From positions 1 to 51,746 of the forward strand of contig NZ_ATHO01000032.1 of the NCBI RefSeq assembly GCF_000445065.1: DNA of 51,746 nucleotides. The letters run 5' to 3'. Under the pieces are notes generated by a model. That model did not search any database, was not told where the DNA came from, and saw only the letters and a program-made list of their open reading frames with translations. Below are positions 35,871-43,475 of this stretch, in pieces (position 1 is the stretch's first letter; every line of letters begins with the position of its first letter). The translations under genes and the position numbers were made by a program. Origin of the DNA: Sphingobium quisquiliarum P25 (lineage in GTDB: Bacteria; Pseudomonadota; Alphaproteobacteria; Sphingomonadales; Sphingomonadaceae).

Positions 35871-35896
35871 GCGGAACGCGACATGCGAGCATTTCG
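35871..35896 (+). promoter_or_regulatory. EcfG-type promoter, GGAAC-N17-CGTT, ahead of nadE
   Basis: GGAAC (35871-35875), 17 nt, CGTT (35893-35896), exact consensus and oriented toward nadE, 30 nt before its ATG. Predicted start of transcription near 35903. Confidence 0.75.
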
Positions 35897-35926
35897 TTGG
35901 GAAGACGTTGGATGGGAGAATGACGG

Positions 35927-37999
35927 ATGACGGCGGCGGAGCGCTTCATGGCGATCGAAAATCAGGGATTGGTGCGGCTGGCCTGCGCCACTCCACTCGC
36001 AAGCGTCGCCGATGTACCCGCCAACGCCCAGGCGATATTGGAGCAAGCGCGTGCAGCGGCTGCGGCAGGCGCTGACATCATCCTTTTTCCTGAACTGTGC
36101 CTCTCATCCTATGCGATCGATGACCTCCACTTGCAGGATGCGCTGCTGGAACGGGTCGAGGCGGAGGCCGGCCGCCTGATTGAGGCGAGCAAGGGCCTGC
36201 CCATCATGCTGGTGGGCGCGCCTGTCCGCAGGGCGGGGCGGCTCTATAATGCCGCTCTCGTGATCGCGGATGGCAGGCTGCTGGGCGTCGTACCAAAAAG
36301 CTATCTTCCCAATTATCGCGAATATTATGAAAAGCGCTGGTTCGCGCCGGGCGCCGGATTGACGGGACTGGACATCAGCCTGGCCGGGCATCGGGCGCCT
36401 TTTGGCGCCGACCTGATCTTTGCCGCAGACAATCGCGCCGACTTCATATTTCATGTCGAGATTTGCGAGGATTATTGGGGACCCGTGCCGCCCTCCACCC
36501 TGGGCGCGCTCGCCGGAGCGCTGATCCTGTGCAATCTTTCGGCATCGAACATCACCGTGGGCAAGGCGCGCGACCGTGATCTGCTGTCGGCGGCGCAGTC
36601 CGTCCGCTGCGCGGCCGCCTACGCTTATTCGTCGGCGGGACCAGGCGAAAGCACGACTGACATGGCCTGGGACGGGCAGGCCATGGTGCATGAAATGGGC
36701 GTGGTGCTGGCGCAGTCGACCCGTTTCGGCGACGACCCTGAACTGACCTATGCCGACATAGATGTGCAAAGGCTCCGGCTGGAGCGGATGCGTAATGGCA
36801 CCTTCAACGATACGGCAGCGGCGATGGGGCATCCCGAACAGCGGTTCCGCCGCATCGGCTTTCCCTACATGCCGCAGGGCGATCGCGATAAGCTTTACCG
36901 GCCCGTCAGGCGATTTCCCTTCGTTCCGGCCGACCCGCTGCTGCTGGACGCCGACTGTTATGAGGCTTTCAATATCCAGGTCGAGGGACTGGTCACCCGT
37001 TTCCGCGCAACGGCAGGCGAGCATTTCGTCATCGGCGTTTCGGGCGGCCTTGATTCCACCCATGCCCTGATCGTAGCGGCGAAAGCATGCGATCGGCTGG
37101 GACTGCCACGATCGGCGATTCTTGGCTATACCATGCCGGGCTTTGCGACGGGCGAGCATACCAAGTCCAATGCATGGGCGCTGATGAATGCGTTGGGCGT
37201 CAAGGGCGAGGAGATAGACATCCGCCCCGCCGCGCGGCAGATGCTGGCCGACATGGATCATCCCTATGCGCGGGGCGAGCCGGTCTATGACGTGACGTTT
37301 GAAAATGTTCAGGCCGGGCTGCGCACCGATTATCTGTTCCGCCTCGCCAACCGGCATGGCGGCTTCGTGGTAGGAACCGGCGATCTTTCCGAACTGGCGC
37401 TCGGCTGGTGCACCTACGGCGTGGGCGACCAGATGAGCCACTATGCCGTGAACAGCGGCGTCCCCAAGACGCTGATCCAATATCTGATCCGCTGGTGCAT
37501 CGCGACGGATCAGTTCGATCCCCAGACCGACGCCATATTGCAGGCGATATTGGATACGGAAATCTCGCCCGAACTCGTGCCTGCCGATGCGTCGGGTGCG
37601 ATGCAGAGCACGGAAAGCCGCGTCGGCCCCTATGCGCTCAATGATTTTTTTCTTCACCATATCACCCGCGCGGGACTGCCGCCGTCGAAGGTCGCCTTTC
37701 TGGCATGGCATGCGTGGCGCGACCCGGATGCAGGCGCATGGCCGCCCGGCTATCCTGACAGCGCGAAGGTAGGATATGACCTGCCGACAATCCGGCGTTG
37801 GCTGGATAATTTCCTCTACCGCTTCTTCACGATCAGCCAGTTCAAGCGATCGGCGCTTCCCAACGGCCCCAAGGTATCGTCCGGCGGAGCCCTGTCGCCA
37901 CGCGGCGACTGGCGCGCGCCATCCGACAGCAAGGCGACGGTCTGGCTGGATGAGCTGGACGAAGCGCTGGGAGACATTGGCAGGAGAGCGGAAGGCTAA
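35927..37999 (+). CDS. nadE: Glutamine-dependent NAD+ synthetase
   Basis: Makes NAD+ from nicotinate adenine dinucleotide, ATP and glutamine. The 690 residues hold an N-terminal nitrilase-type glutaminase domain with Glu56 (LFPELCLSSY), Lys124 (VPKSYLPNYREYY) and Cys180 (HVEICEDYWG). The C-terminal synthetase domain has the pyrophosphate loop GVSGGLDS (372-377). The enzyme makes ammonia and channels it between domains. ATG 35927 with GGGAG upstream. An exact EcfG-type promoter precedes it, unusual for this housekeeping step. Confidence 0.96.
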   Translation: MTAAERFMAIENQGLVRLACATPLASVADVPANAQAILEQARAAAAAGADIILFPELCLSSYAIDDLHLQDALLERVEAEAGRLIEASKGLPIMLVGAPVRRAGRLYNAALVIADGRLLGVVPKSYLPNYREYYEKRWFAPGAGLTGLDISLAGHRAPFGADLIFAADNRADFIFHVEICEDYWGPVPPSTLGALAGALILCNLSASNITVGKARDRDLLSAAQSVRCAAAYAYSSAGPGESTTDMAWDGQAMVHEMGVVLAQSTRFGDDPELTYADIDVQRLRLERMRNGTFNDTAAAMGHPEQRFRRIGFPYMPQGDRDKLYRPVRRFPFVPADPLLLDADCYEAFNIQVEGLVTRFRATAGEHFVIGVSGGLDSTHALIVAAKACDRLGLPRSAILGYTMPGFATGEHTKSNAWALMNALGVKGEEIDIRPAARQMLADMDHPYARGEPVYDVTFENVQAGLRTDYLFRLANRHGGFVVGTGDLSELALGWCTYGVGDQMSHYAVNSGVPKTLIQYLIRWCIATDQFDPQTDAILQAILDTEISPELVPADASGAMQSTESRVGPYALNDFFLHHITRAGLPPSKVAFLAWHAWRDPDAGAWPPGYPDSAKVGYDLPTIRRWLDNFLYRFFTISQFKRSALPNGPKVSSGGALSPRGDWRAPSDSKATVWLDELDEALGDIGRRAEG

Positions 38000-38074
38000 C
38001 CGGCCTGATGAGGCAGTTCTGCGTTGCGGCCGGACGCGCTTTCCCGTCATTTTGCCGTTGACGGCCGGGGAGCG

Positions 38075-38099
38075 GGAACGGGCGGCTGACGCGACCGTT
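38075..38099 (+). promoter_or_regulatory. EcfG-type promoter, GGAAC-N16-CGTT
   Basis: GGAAC (38075-38079), 16 nt, CGTT (38096-38099), exact consensus, 31 nt before the ATG at 38131. It faces a run of three small stress-type genes that leads into pcm. Confidence 0.75.
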
Positions 38100-38130
38100 G
38101 GACTGAAAAGACGCAGCACAGGAGGCTCTT

Positions 38131-38634
38131 ATGGACCCCAGGCGCATCAGCCTTGGCCTTGGCGTTTTTTCGATCGCGCTGGGCATTGCGGAGATTGCGG
38201 CAACACGCCGCATCGCTCGTGCCCTTGGCAATGATCATCGGACTGGACGCGCCACTTTGCGCGCATTCGGCGCGCGTGAGATGTTGGCTGGAGCAGGGCT
38301 GGTGGCAGCGCCTGCGCACTCGACGCTGATGTGGGGCCGGGTTGCGGGCGATGCGCTGGATCTTGCGGCGCTTGGACTGGCTGCGGGCCGTGCGCCACGA
38401 CGGGGCGCGGTGTGGGGTGCGATCGCATTCGTCACGGGCGTGGCGGTGATCGATGCTCTGGTTGCGCGCTCGCTCGATCGTCAGACCGGCCGAGCCTATC
38501 CATGGCGCGGCGACGGCGCATCCTCTGCCAATGGCCATATGGCGCAGCAGCACCCGTCATCCATTGGCCATGCCACGACCATCGAGCCGGACGACATGCC
38601 CTTTGTCCGCGCGCCGGAAGTGACCCATCATTGA
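38131..38634 (+). CDS. Hypothetical membrane protein
   Basis: A 167-residue protein with three to four predicted transmembrane helices in residues 5-110 (LGLGVFSIALGIAEIAA; AREMLAGAGLVAAP; VAGDALDLAALGLAAG; WGAIAFVTGVAVIDALVA) and a polar tail. It resembles the membrane domain found at the front of 'cyclase/dehydrase' SRPBCC proteins, where a GIAE..A and RVAGDALDLA pattern recurs; here the SRPBCC domain is absent. ATG 38131 with AGGAGG upstream and an exact EcfG-type promoter before it. Function unknown. Confidence 0.8.
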   Translation: MDPRRISLGLGVFSIALGIAEIAATRRIARALGNDHRTGRATLRAFGAREMLAGAGLVAAPAHSTLMWGRVAGDALDLAALGLAAGRAPRRGAVWGAIAFVTGVAVIDALVARSLDRQTGRAYPWRGDGASSANGHMAQQHPSSIGHATTIEPDDMPFVRAPEVTHH

Positions 38635-38661
38635 CGGCACCAGCCGGAGGAGAAATATATT

Positions 38662-38916
38662 ATGATTCGCAAACTCGTCCTGCTCGCCGGCGCCGGTTTC
38701 CTTGCCAAAAAGCTGTTCGACAGATCGCGCGAAGATAAGGCCGCCTCATCTCCGGGCCACCGGCCGACCGATCTTTCGGGCGATCGCCACCCGGACGGCT
38801 CAAGCCGAGCGGACGAGCATTTCCGGCCTGACCCGACTGCTACGGTCAGTGCGTCCGACCGTGAGAGCCTGCGGCCCGTCACTATGCCCGCGCCGCATGA
38901 CCCGCCGGGAGTGTAG
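38662..38916 (+). CDS. Small hydrophilic protein with an N-terminal helix
   Basis: 84 residues. Residues 1-19 are a short hydrophobic stretch (MIRKLVLLAGAGFLAKKLF) and the rest is charged and disordered (SSPGHRPTDLSGDRHPDG and onward), rich in Asp, Arg, Pro and Ser. GGAGGAG lies upstream of ATG 38662. It follows the preceding gene by 27 nt in the EcfG-promoted group. No known family. Confidence 0.7.
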   Translation: MIRKLVLLAGAGFLAKKLFDRSREDKAASSPGHRPTDLSGDRHPDGSSRADEHFRPDPTATVSASDRESLRPVTMPAPHDPPGV

Positions 38917-38941
38917 CGAGACAACGCTCAAGGAAGAGGAT

Positions 38942-39313
38942 ATGCCGGTCACGGGTTGGAAACTGGACGCGGAGGAGCGCAAGGTGCTGCTGGAGCGTTT
39001 TCCACCCCTGTGGCCCCACATCATCGCCGACCATGTGACGCTGGACGCGAAGGCGAGCGAGCAGGACCCGCTGCCCGATGAAAGCAGCGCCCACATTGTC
39101 GGCAGCATCAGTGACGGAGCCGGGCTTCAGGCGCTGATCGTGGCCATCGGCGGCACCACCGGCCGTCCCGATGGCAGCACCTATCACATCACTTGGTCGC
39201 TGGACCGCAGCCGGGGCCGCGCGGCCGTGGAAAGCAATGACGTGATCGCCGATCGCGGCTGGAATGCGCTCGACGATCCAGTGCCGATCCGCCTCATACC
39301 CGCACGGTTCTAA
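38942..39313 (+). CDS. Putative 2H-phosphoesterase-like small protein
   Basis: A 123-residue protein. It contains two H-x-T motifs, HVTL at 31-34 and HITW at 82-85, each on a predicted beta strand. That is the signature of the 2H phosphoesterase superfamily (RNA ligase/CPDase-like), although the 51-residue spacing is shorter than usual. A well-conserved-looking ...GRPDGSTYHITWSLD block surrounds the second motif. AAGGAAGAGG precedes ATG 38942. Same transcription unit as the two upstream genes (25-nt gap). I do not recognise a named family, and the 2H reading is a hypothesis. Confidence 0.75.
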   Translation: MPVTGWKLDAEERKVLLERFPPLWPHIIADHVTLDAKASEQDPLPDESSAHIVGSISDGAGLQALIVAIGGTTGRPDGSTYHITWSLDRSRGRAAVESNDVIADRGWNALDDPVPIRLIPARF

Positions 39314-39372
39314 CGCTATGCGGCCGTTTCTCGACTGCGGCGGCCCGGTCCCTGTGGAAGGGAAGGGAGAGG

Positions 39373-40041
39373 ATGATGGGCGACTATGAAAAGCGCCGCC
39401 GCCAGATGGTCGATGTCCAGATAGCCGGGCGCGGCATTCGCGACCCGCGCGTGCTGAAAGCGATGCGCGCAGTGCCAAGAGAGCGATTCGTCGGCGAAGG
39501 CATGGAAGAGTTCGCCTATGAGGATGCGGCCCTTCCCATCGAGGAACAGCAGACCATTTCCCAACCCTATATCGTCGCCGCCATGATCGAGGCGGCGGAG
39601 ATTGTGGCGGACGACCGTGTGTTGGAGGTCGGCGCGGGGTCGGGCTATGCCGCCGCCGTGCTGGGGCAGATCGCCGCCGAGGTGTTCGCGATCGAGCGTC
39701 ATGAGCCGCTCGCCAGAATCGCGCGCAAACGGATGGCCATGCTGGGCTATGACAATGTCCACATCAGGGTTGGCGACGGCACGCTAGGCTTACCGGAAGA
39801 AGCGCCCTTCGATGCGATATTGGTGGCCGCGGGCGGACCGGTGGTTCCCGTTTCGCTCAAGGAGCAGCTGGCGATTGGCGGACATCTGCTCATGCCGGTC
39901 GGCGATCCGGGCAATCAGCAGCTGCGCAAGATCACGCGGGTGGGCCAGGACGGCTATGAAGGGCAGTCGCTGGGCGCGGTCATGTTCGTGCCACTGATCG
40001 GCGAGCAAGGCTGGCGCGAGGATGGGCGACAAACCCGGTGA
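39373..40041 (+). CDS. pcm: Protein-L-isoaspartate O-methyltransferase
   Basis: Methylates isoaspartyl residues that arise by damage to proteins, allowing repair. The 222-residue protein has the family features: AMRAVPRERFVGEG, EEQQTISQPYIVA, and the S-adenosylmethionine loop VLEVGAGSGYAAAVLG. ATG 39373 with GGGAGAGG upstream; a second ATG follows immediately. It lies 59 nt after the 2H-like gene and may share its stress promoter, consistent with protein-repair duty in stress. Confidence 0.94.
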   Translation: MMGDYEKRRRQMVDVQIAGRGIRDPRVLKAMRAVPRERFVGEGMEEFAYEDAALPIEEQQTISQPYIVAAMIEAAEIVADDRVLEVGAGSGYAAAVLGQIAAEVFAIERHEPLARIARKRMAMLGYDNVHIRVGDGTLGLPEEAPFDAILVAAGGPVVPVSLKEQLAIGGHLLMPVGDPGNQQLRKITRVGQDGYEGQSLGAVMFVPLIGEQGWREDGRQTR

Positions 40042-40106
40042 CGCCGCTTGGTCCTGAAGACGATCGCGGCGTGGCGGGAGCTTATCCCTTCCGGGAATGC
40101 CTGTCA

Positions 40107-40295
40107 TTAATATTGGGGCTGGCCTTGATAGCTGTCCGCGACATTGTTGCCGGTGGTCTGGTTTTCCTGCAATTCCTCTCCATGCCAGACATTACGGGCG
40201 ATGAAGATGACGAAGATGATCGCGGCAAGGATGGCGATGATGATCGCCGCTGCCTTGCCGCGTTTGCGCGGGGTTGGTGGATCGGCACGGTTCAT
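40107..40295 (-). CDS. Small single-pass membrane protein
   Basis: 62 residues: a basic N-terminus (NRADPPTPRKRGK), one transmembrane helix (about 15-33, AAIIIAILAAIIFVIFIAR) and a short polar tail (ENQTTGNNVADSYQGQPQY). By charge it places its tail outside the cytoplasm. It follows the DUF3606 gene by 8 nt, so the two are co-transcribed. The ribosome site is weak (CCGGCAG), which fits coupling to the upstream gene. Function unknown. Confidence 0.75.
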   Translation of the reverse strand: MNRADPPTPRKRGKAAAIIIAILAAIIFVIFIARNVWHGEELQENQTTGNNVADSYQGQPQY

Positions 40296-40303
40296 TCTGC
40301 CGG

Positions 40304-40510
40304 TCAGCGGTTGCGATCGAGATAATCGGTCACGGCGCTGACGCTATGGCCCACCATTTCGACGGCTTCCTCAAGCTGGCTGCGAGACGCTTGCAGGCGC
40401 TGCGACCAATATTGGACCTCCAGATCCGTCTTCAGCCCCACATGCTTCAGGTCGCGCGGAACGGGTGGTTCCCCGCTATTCGCGGCAGGATGAACGTCCA
40501 TGCTCATCAT
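40304..40510 (-). CDS. DUF3606-domain protein
   Basis: 68 residues. The core DLEVQYWSQRLQASRSQLEE and AVEMVGHSVSAVTDYL matches DUF3606, a small helical domain often found in stress-related loci of proteobacteria (EV.YW...GVS...L..AV...G....V...L). AAAGGAG lies 8 nt upstream of ATG 40510. Middle gene of a minus-strand trio (DUF4142, this, single-pass protein). Not a membrane protein. Function unknown. Confidence 0.85.
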   Translation of the reverse strand: MMSMDVHPAANSGEPPVPRDLKHVGLKTDLEVQYWSQRLQASRSQLEEAVEMVGHSVSAVTDYLDRNR

Positions 40511-40534
40511 GGCCTTCGGCTCCTTTGCTAATGA

Positions 40535-41047
40535 TCAATGGCCTTGATGGCGCATCGCGCCCTCACCGCCGCCGTTCAGCATGTCGATGTGATGCTGGAC
40601 CACGGGCACGATCTTCGCGGCCGCGGATTTCAGCGGTTCGGAGGATCCCGACGCTGCATAACCCTGATGCAGGGCCAGCGCCTGAGCGTGCGCGGCTTTC
40701 TGCTGATCCCAATAAAGCTTGTCGCGCGCCTCGCCGCTGGCCTTTGTAAGCGCGGCGATCTTGCTGCGCTGGTCGGGCGTCATCTGCGGCGGCGGAGCCT
40801 TGATTTGCGCCTTCGCGGCGGCGGCCTTCACCATCGCGGTGCTCTTGCTATGGTCCTGCACCATCATCGTGGCGAAGGAACGCACCTTGGCGTCCTTAGT
40901 GGATCGCAGCACGAGCTGGCTGGACGTCTTTTCGAACAGGTCGCTCGCGCCCGCACTGGCCACATAGGTGCTGGGGGTCTGAGCGGCAGCAGCGGCGGGA
41001 AGTGCGGCAAGCACCGAGACGGCAATGAAGCATGTTCTAACAGTCAT
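40535..41047 (-). CDS. DUF4142 periplasmic protein
   Basis: 170 residues with a signal peptide (SVLAALPAAAAAQ) and a helical DUF4142 domain: YVASAGASDLFEKTSSQLV, VRSFATMMVQDHSKST and a C-terminal VVQHHIDML. Proteins of this family are periplasmic, ferritin-like four-helix bundles in predicted structure; no activity is known. GAGAGGAGAATTCC upstream of ATG 41047 gives a good ribosome site. An upstream GGAAC-N16-CGCT (41094-41070, minus strand) is one mismatch from the EcfG consensus. Confidence 0.85.
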   Translation of the reverse strand: MTVRTCFIAVSVLAALPAAAAAQTPSTYVASAGASDLFEKTSSQLVLRSTKDAKVRSFATMMVQDHSKSTAMVKAAAAKAQIKAPPPQMTPDQRSKIAALTKASGEARDKLYWDQQKAAHAQALALHQGYAASGSSEPLKSAAAKIVPVVQHHIDMLNGGGEGAMRHQGH

Positions 41048-41069
41048 GGAATTCTCCTCTCCCCCGTTT

Positions 41070-41094
41070 AGCGCTCACCATCAGCCCAGGTTCC
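41070..41094 (-). promoter_or_regulatory. Weak EcfG-type promoter candidate, GGAAC-N16-CGCT
   Basis: GGAAC (41094-41090) with CGCT 16 nt downstream (41073-41070) on the minus strand, one mismatch in the -10. It is 23 nt before the DUF4142 start. Confidence 0.35.
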
Positions 41095-41291
41095 GGCCAA
41101 GGCGAGGGAACAGCATAACATGCATCAGCGGACATACCGGCGCGGCTGGACCGATGATGAACAGCAGTGCACGTTCACCGCTTCTAAAAGCCATTTCGTC
41201 GCGCACAGGGCGAAATGGCAACATAGGTAAAAGAGGACTCACACAGATTTGGGTGAGAAGGATGAGCCGGGGGCTGAACAGGGAAGTGTCC

Positions 41292-41930
41292 ATGTTGAGC
41301 CAAGTCGCATCCAGCGAATTACATGCCCATTTCCGTCCGCATCAATTTCTGGCGCGGGAGGATGAGAAACCTGTCGCGATCTTTCGCATCGATGAAGGCT
41401 GGGCTTGCCGTTATCGCCTGTTGCCCGATGGACGGCGCCAGATCACAGCGCTCTATCTGCCGGGCGATTATTGCGACCCGCATTGGGCGTTGGGCGGAAA
41501 GCCGTCTCAGCCTATCGTTGCCTTGACCAATGTAAGGGCGACTCGCTTGCCCTGCGTTCCGCCGTCTGCGACATCCGGCGAAGGTCAGCAGGCATTCTGG
41601 CGGAGCCTGAGCGACATGATAGAGCGGCAGACCAACTGGCTGGTCACGCTGGGCCGCAAGACCGCGCTGGAAAAGGTCGCGCATCTGCTGCTGGAACTGT
41701 TCGAACGGCTGCGCATGTCCGGCCTGACCTATGGCCAGCAATGCGCGATGCCGCTCACGCAGATGGAGATTGCCGATCTGACCGGGCTAACCCCTGTTCA
41801 TGTCAACCGGACGCTCCAGGTGATGCGGACTCGCGGCTTGGTCGAGCTTCAGGCGAAGTGGCTGCGCATACCGGACCTGCGCGCCTTGCGGCAGGCGGCA
41901 GCCCTGCGCACGCAGGGAATGGCCGCCTGA
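41292..41930 (+). CDS. Crp/Fnr-family transcriptional regulator
   Basis: 212 residues. Residues 5-110 form a cyclic-nucleotide-like sensor fold (FRIDEGWACRYRLLPDGRRQ, LYLPGDYCDP), and residues 140-200 are the winged helix with recognition helix LTQMEIADLTGLTPVHVNRTL. It lacks the Fe-S cysteine pattern of true FNR, so oxygen sensing by that route is unlikely; the ligand is unknown. ATG 41292 has AGGGAA 7 nt upstream; ATG 41262 is an alternative with a worse site. It stands alone, with about 244 nt of gene-free DNA before it. Confidence 0.88.
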   Translation: MLSQVASSELHAHFRPHQFLAREDEKPVAIFRIDEGWACRYRLLPDGRRQITALYLPGDYCDPHWALGGKPSQPIVALTNVRATRLPCVPPSATSGEGQQAFWRSLSDMIERQTNWLVTLGRKTALEKVAHLLLELFERLRMSGLTYGQQCAMPLTQMEIADLTGLTPVHVNRTLQVMRTRGLVELQAKWLRIPDLRALRQAAALRTQGMAA

Positions 41931-41937
41931 CCGGCGG

Positions 41938-42189
41938 TCACAACTTGCTGTCGCCCAGGCCTTGCGCGCCTTCATGACCTGACCGGGTGCCGGTGTCCGG
42001 CTGCGGCTTGTCCTGCTTGGTGGGGCGCGTGGGTTCGGGATCGCCGCCACGCGCGGACTTTTCCTCGTCCCGCGACCCGATGTCGCGTGCGGTGTTGCCG
42101 CCGCCCGCCCCTGACTGGCCGCCGATGGACGGTTCGTCATGAAGGTCGCTGTCGTCTCTGCCTTCACTTCGGTTTTGCTGGTTCATCAT
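41938..42189 (-). CDS. Small disordered hydrophilic protein (third of trio)
   Basis: 83 residues, mostly Gly, Asp, Glu, Arg, Ser and Pro (EGRDDSDLHDEPSIGGQSGA). No hydrophobic core, so probably intrinsically disordered. Its start overlaps the end of the middle gene by 26 nt. Two adjacent ATGs begin it, with AGGA just upstream. Composition resembles hydrophilin-type stress proteins, but this is not a family match. Confidence 0.6.
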   Translation of the reverse strand: MMNQQNRSEGRDDSDLHDEPSIGGQSGAGGGNTARDIGSRDEEKSARGGDPEPTRPTKQDKPQPDTGTRSGHEGAQGLGDSKL

Positions 42190-42433
42190 CCTTGTCCTGT
42201 TGCTGTTGAGCCGGTCCCCCTGCTACCGGATCGCTGTCAAAGTCTTCCGGGTTGCCGCCGCCACCCGCTCCCGCGCCGCTGCCTTCGACCACGCCAGATC
42301 CGCCACGGGCGCGGTGGCCGCGATTATCGTCGCGTCCAGTGGAAAGGGGCAGCGGCTTGGCTTTGGCGATATTGGTGTCCTCATCGCCCTGGTAGATCGG
42401 TGCGGACAGGTCATCCGAGCGCTTGTCAGTCAT
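42164..42433 (-). CDS. Small disordered hydrophilic protein (second of trio)
   Basis: 89 residues with a central Gly-rich run (GGSGVVEGSGAGAGGGG) and a Lys/Asp/Gln-rich C-terminus. It overlaps its upstream neighbour by 8 nt and the downstream gene by 26 nt. The upstream ribosome site is weak, so translation probably depends on coupling. Predicted disordered; no family recognised. Confidence 0.6.
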   Translation of the reverse strand: MTDKRSDDLSAPIYQGDEDTNIAKAKPLPLSTGRDDNRGHRARGGSGVVEGSGAGAGGGGNPEDFDSDPVAGGPAQQQQDKDDEPAKPK

Positions 42434-42686
42434 CGGACCCGCGCCCTCTTTCGCCAGCGCCCTCCTGTCCGGCGCGGCTGTCGTCTTCCTCTCCGCGCCG
42501 GGTCATGGTCTGCGGATTATAGTTGGACTCAATCGCGCCGCCACTCAGCGGATCGCGATCAGGCTCGCGGTCGAGCGTATCGCTCGGCCGCCGGGCGGAA
42601 CCCTCCGGCTGATTTTCCGTCGAGATGTTGGGGTTGCGGGTCTGCTGCGTCGGCAGCGTCCTTTCGCTGCGATCAGAATCAGTCAT
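42426..42686 (-). CDS. Small disordered hydrophilic protein (first of trio)
   Basis: 86 residues, very polar, with alternating acidic and basic residues (TQQTRNPNISTENQPEGSAR, then RRPSDTLDREPDRDP). A strong ribosome site GAGGAGAGGAAA precedes ATG 42686. It follows the hemerythrin gene by 10 nt, so it is likely read from the same exact EcfG-type promoter at 43307-43331. Confidence 0.65.
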   Translation of the reverse strand: MTDSDRSERTLPTQQTRNPNISTENQPEGSARRPSDTLDREPDRDPLSGGAIESNYNPQTMTRRGEEDDSRAGQEGAGERGRGSDD

Positions 42687-42696
42687 TTTCCTCTCC

Positions 42697-43272
42697 TCAG
42701 GCCAGTTTCAGCCCTTCCTGGTTCATCCGGCGCGTCAGGGTGCCGTTAGCCGCGCGGTCCAGCCCTTCCTTGAGCCGCGGGAAGAGTTCATCCTCCTCGC
42801 CGCGCATATGCGCTTCGATATCCGCGCGGAAGCTGGCGAGCTTGGCCTGGAAGGCAGCATGGTCCTTCAACAGGTCGCCCAGTTCATAGAGATACTGCTT
42901 TACATAGCCATGCTCGCCGGTGAGCGTGTCGGCCTCTTCCTTCATGCCTGCCAGGCGCATTGCGGCATAGATGGCATTCTCCTCCTCCATCGCGTGCTTG
43001 CCCAGCGCATGTTTGAGTTGGGTCAGCAGCGTGGCGCGGCGGCCATTGGCTTCGGGGCCGGTCTGTTGCAGCTTGTCGAACAGGGCCAGCGCCATCTTAT
43101 GTTCAAGGGCCAGCGCCTTGTCCCAATCGCCTGCAAGAGCGGTCGGAGCCTGAACGGCGAACTTGCGGCCAACAGCCCCGATCAGGGCAAGGCCAGCGCC
43201 AATGCCCGCGCCGATCAGCGCGTCACGGCTGCCGCTGTGCGTAATACGGCGGAACGTCGCCTGTGCGCCCAT
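42697..43272 (-). CDS. Hemerythrin HHE-domain protein
   Basis: 191 residues. After a short Gly/Ala-rich hydrophobic helix (ALIGAGIGAGLALIGAVG, residues 17-34), the rest is a hemerythrin-type four-helix domain. Metal-ligand candidates: LEHKMAL, HALGKHAMEEENAIY, GEHGYVKQYLYEL and EAHMRGEEDELFPRL, with the H...E and HxxxE patterns of a di-iron site. Such proteins bind O2, NO or iron. ATG 43272 with GGAGG 8 nt upstream. First gene of a unit with three disordered small proteins, behind an exact EcfG-type promoter. Confidence 0.85.
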   Translation of the reverse strand: MGAQATFRRITHSGSRDALIGAGIGAGLALIGAVGRKFAVQAPTALAGDWDKALALEHKMALALFDKLQQTGPEANGRRATLLTQLKHALGKHAMEEENAIYAAMRLAGMKEEADTLTGEHGYVKQYLYELGDLLKDHAAFQAKLASFRADIEAHMRGEEDELFPRLKEGLDRAANGTLTRRMNQEGLKLA

Positions 43273-43306
43273 AATGTCATCCTCCAATGCAGATATTGCC
43301 TTGAAA

Positions 43307-43331
43307 AACGAGCGCCAGCAGGTGCTGTTCC
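43307..43331 (-). promoter_or_regulatory. EcfG-type promoter, GGAAC-N16-CGTT
   Basis: On the minus strand GGAAC (43331-43327), 16 nt, CGTT (43310-43307). Exact consensus, 35 nt before the hemerythrin ATG. Confidence 0.75.
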
Positions 43332-43409
43332 CCCTCGCGGCCAAAGGCGGGGAAGAGAGTTACCCATGTTAGCAAGCTGCGTTTTTGCGATGGTTTCGCG
43401 ACAAAGTTC

Positions 43410-43434
43410 GGAACGGCCCGCGCGGCTGCTGGTT
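43410..43434 (+). promoter_or_regulatory. Near-consensus EcfG-type promoter, GGAAC-N16-GGTT
   Basis: GGAAC (43410-43414), 16 nt, GGTT (43431-43434), one mismatch in the -10. It faces the SRPBCC/dehydrogenase operon, back to back with the exact site serving hemerythrin. Confidence 0.5.
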
Positions 43435-43475
43435 GGCCACACGTCAACACAAGCCTGACAATGAAGGAGGTCAGC

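Noticed and set aside
36104..38119. Long antisense open frame of about 670 codons opposite nadE
   Set aside because: GC-rich codon usage creates long open antisense frames; the sense gene has full catalytic motifs, a ribosome site and a promoter.
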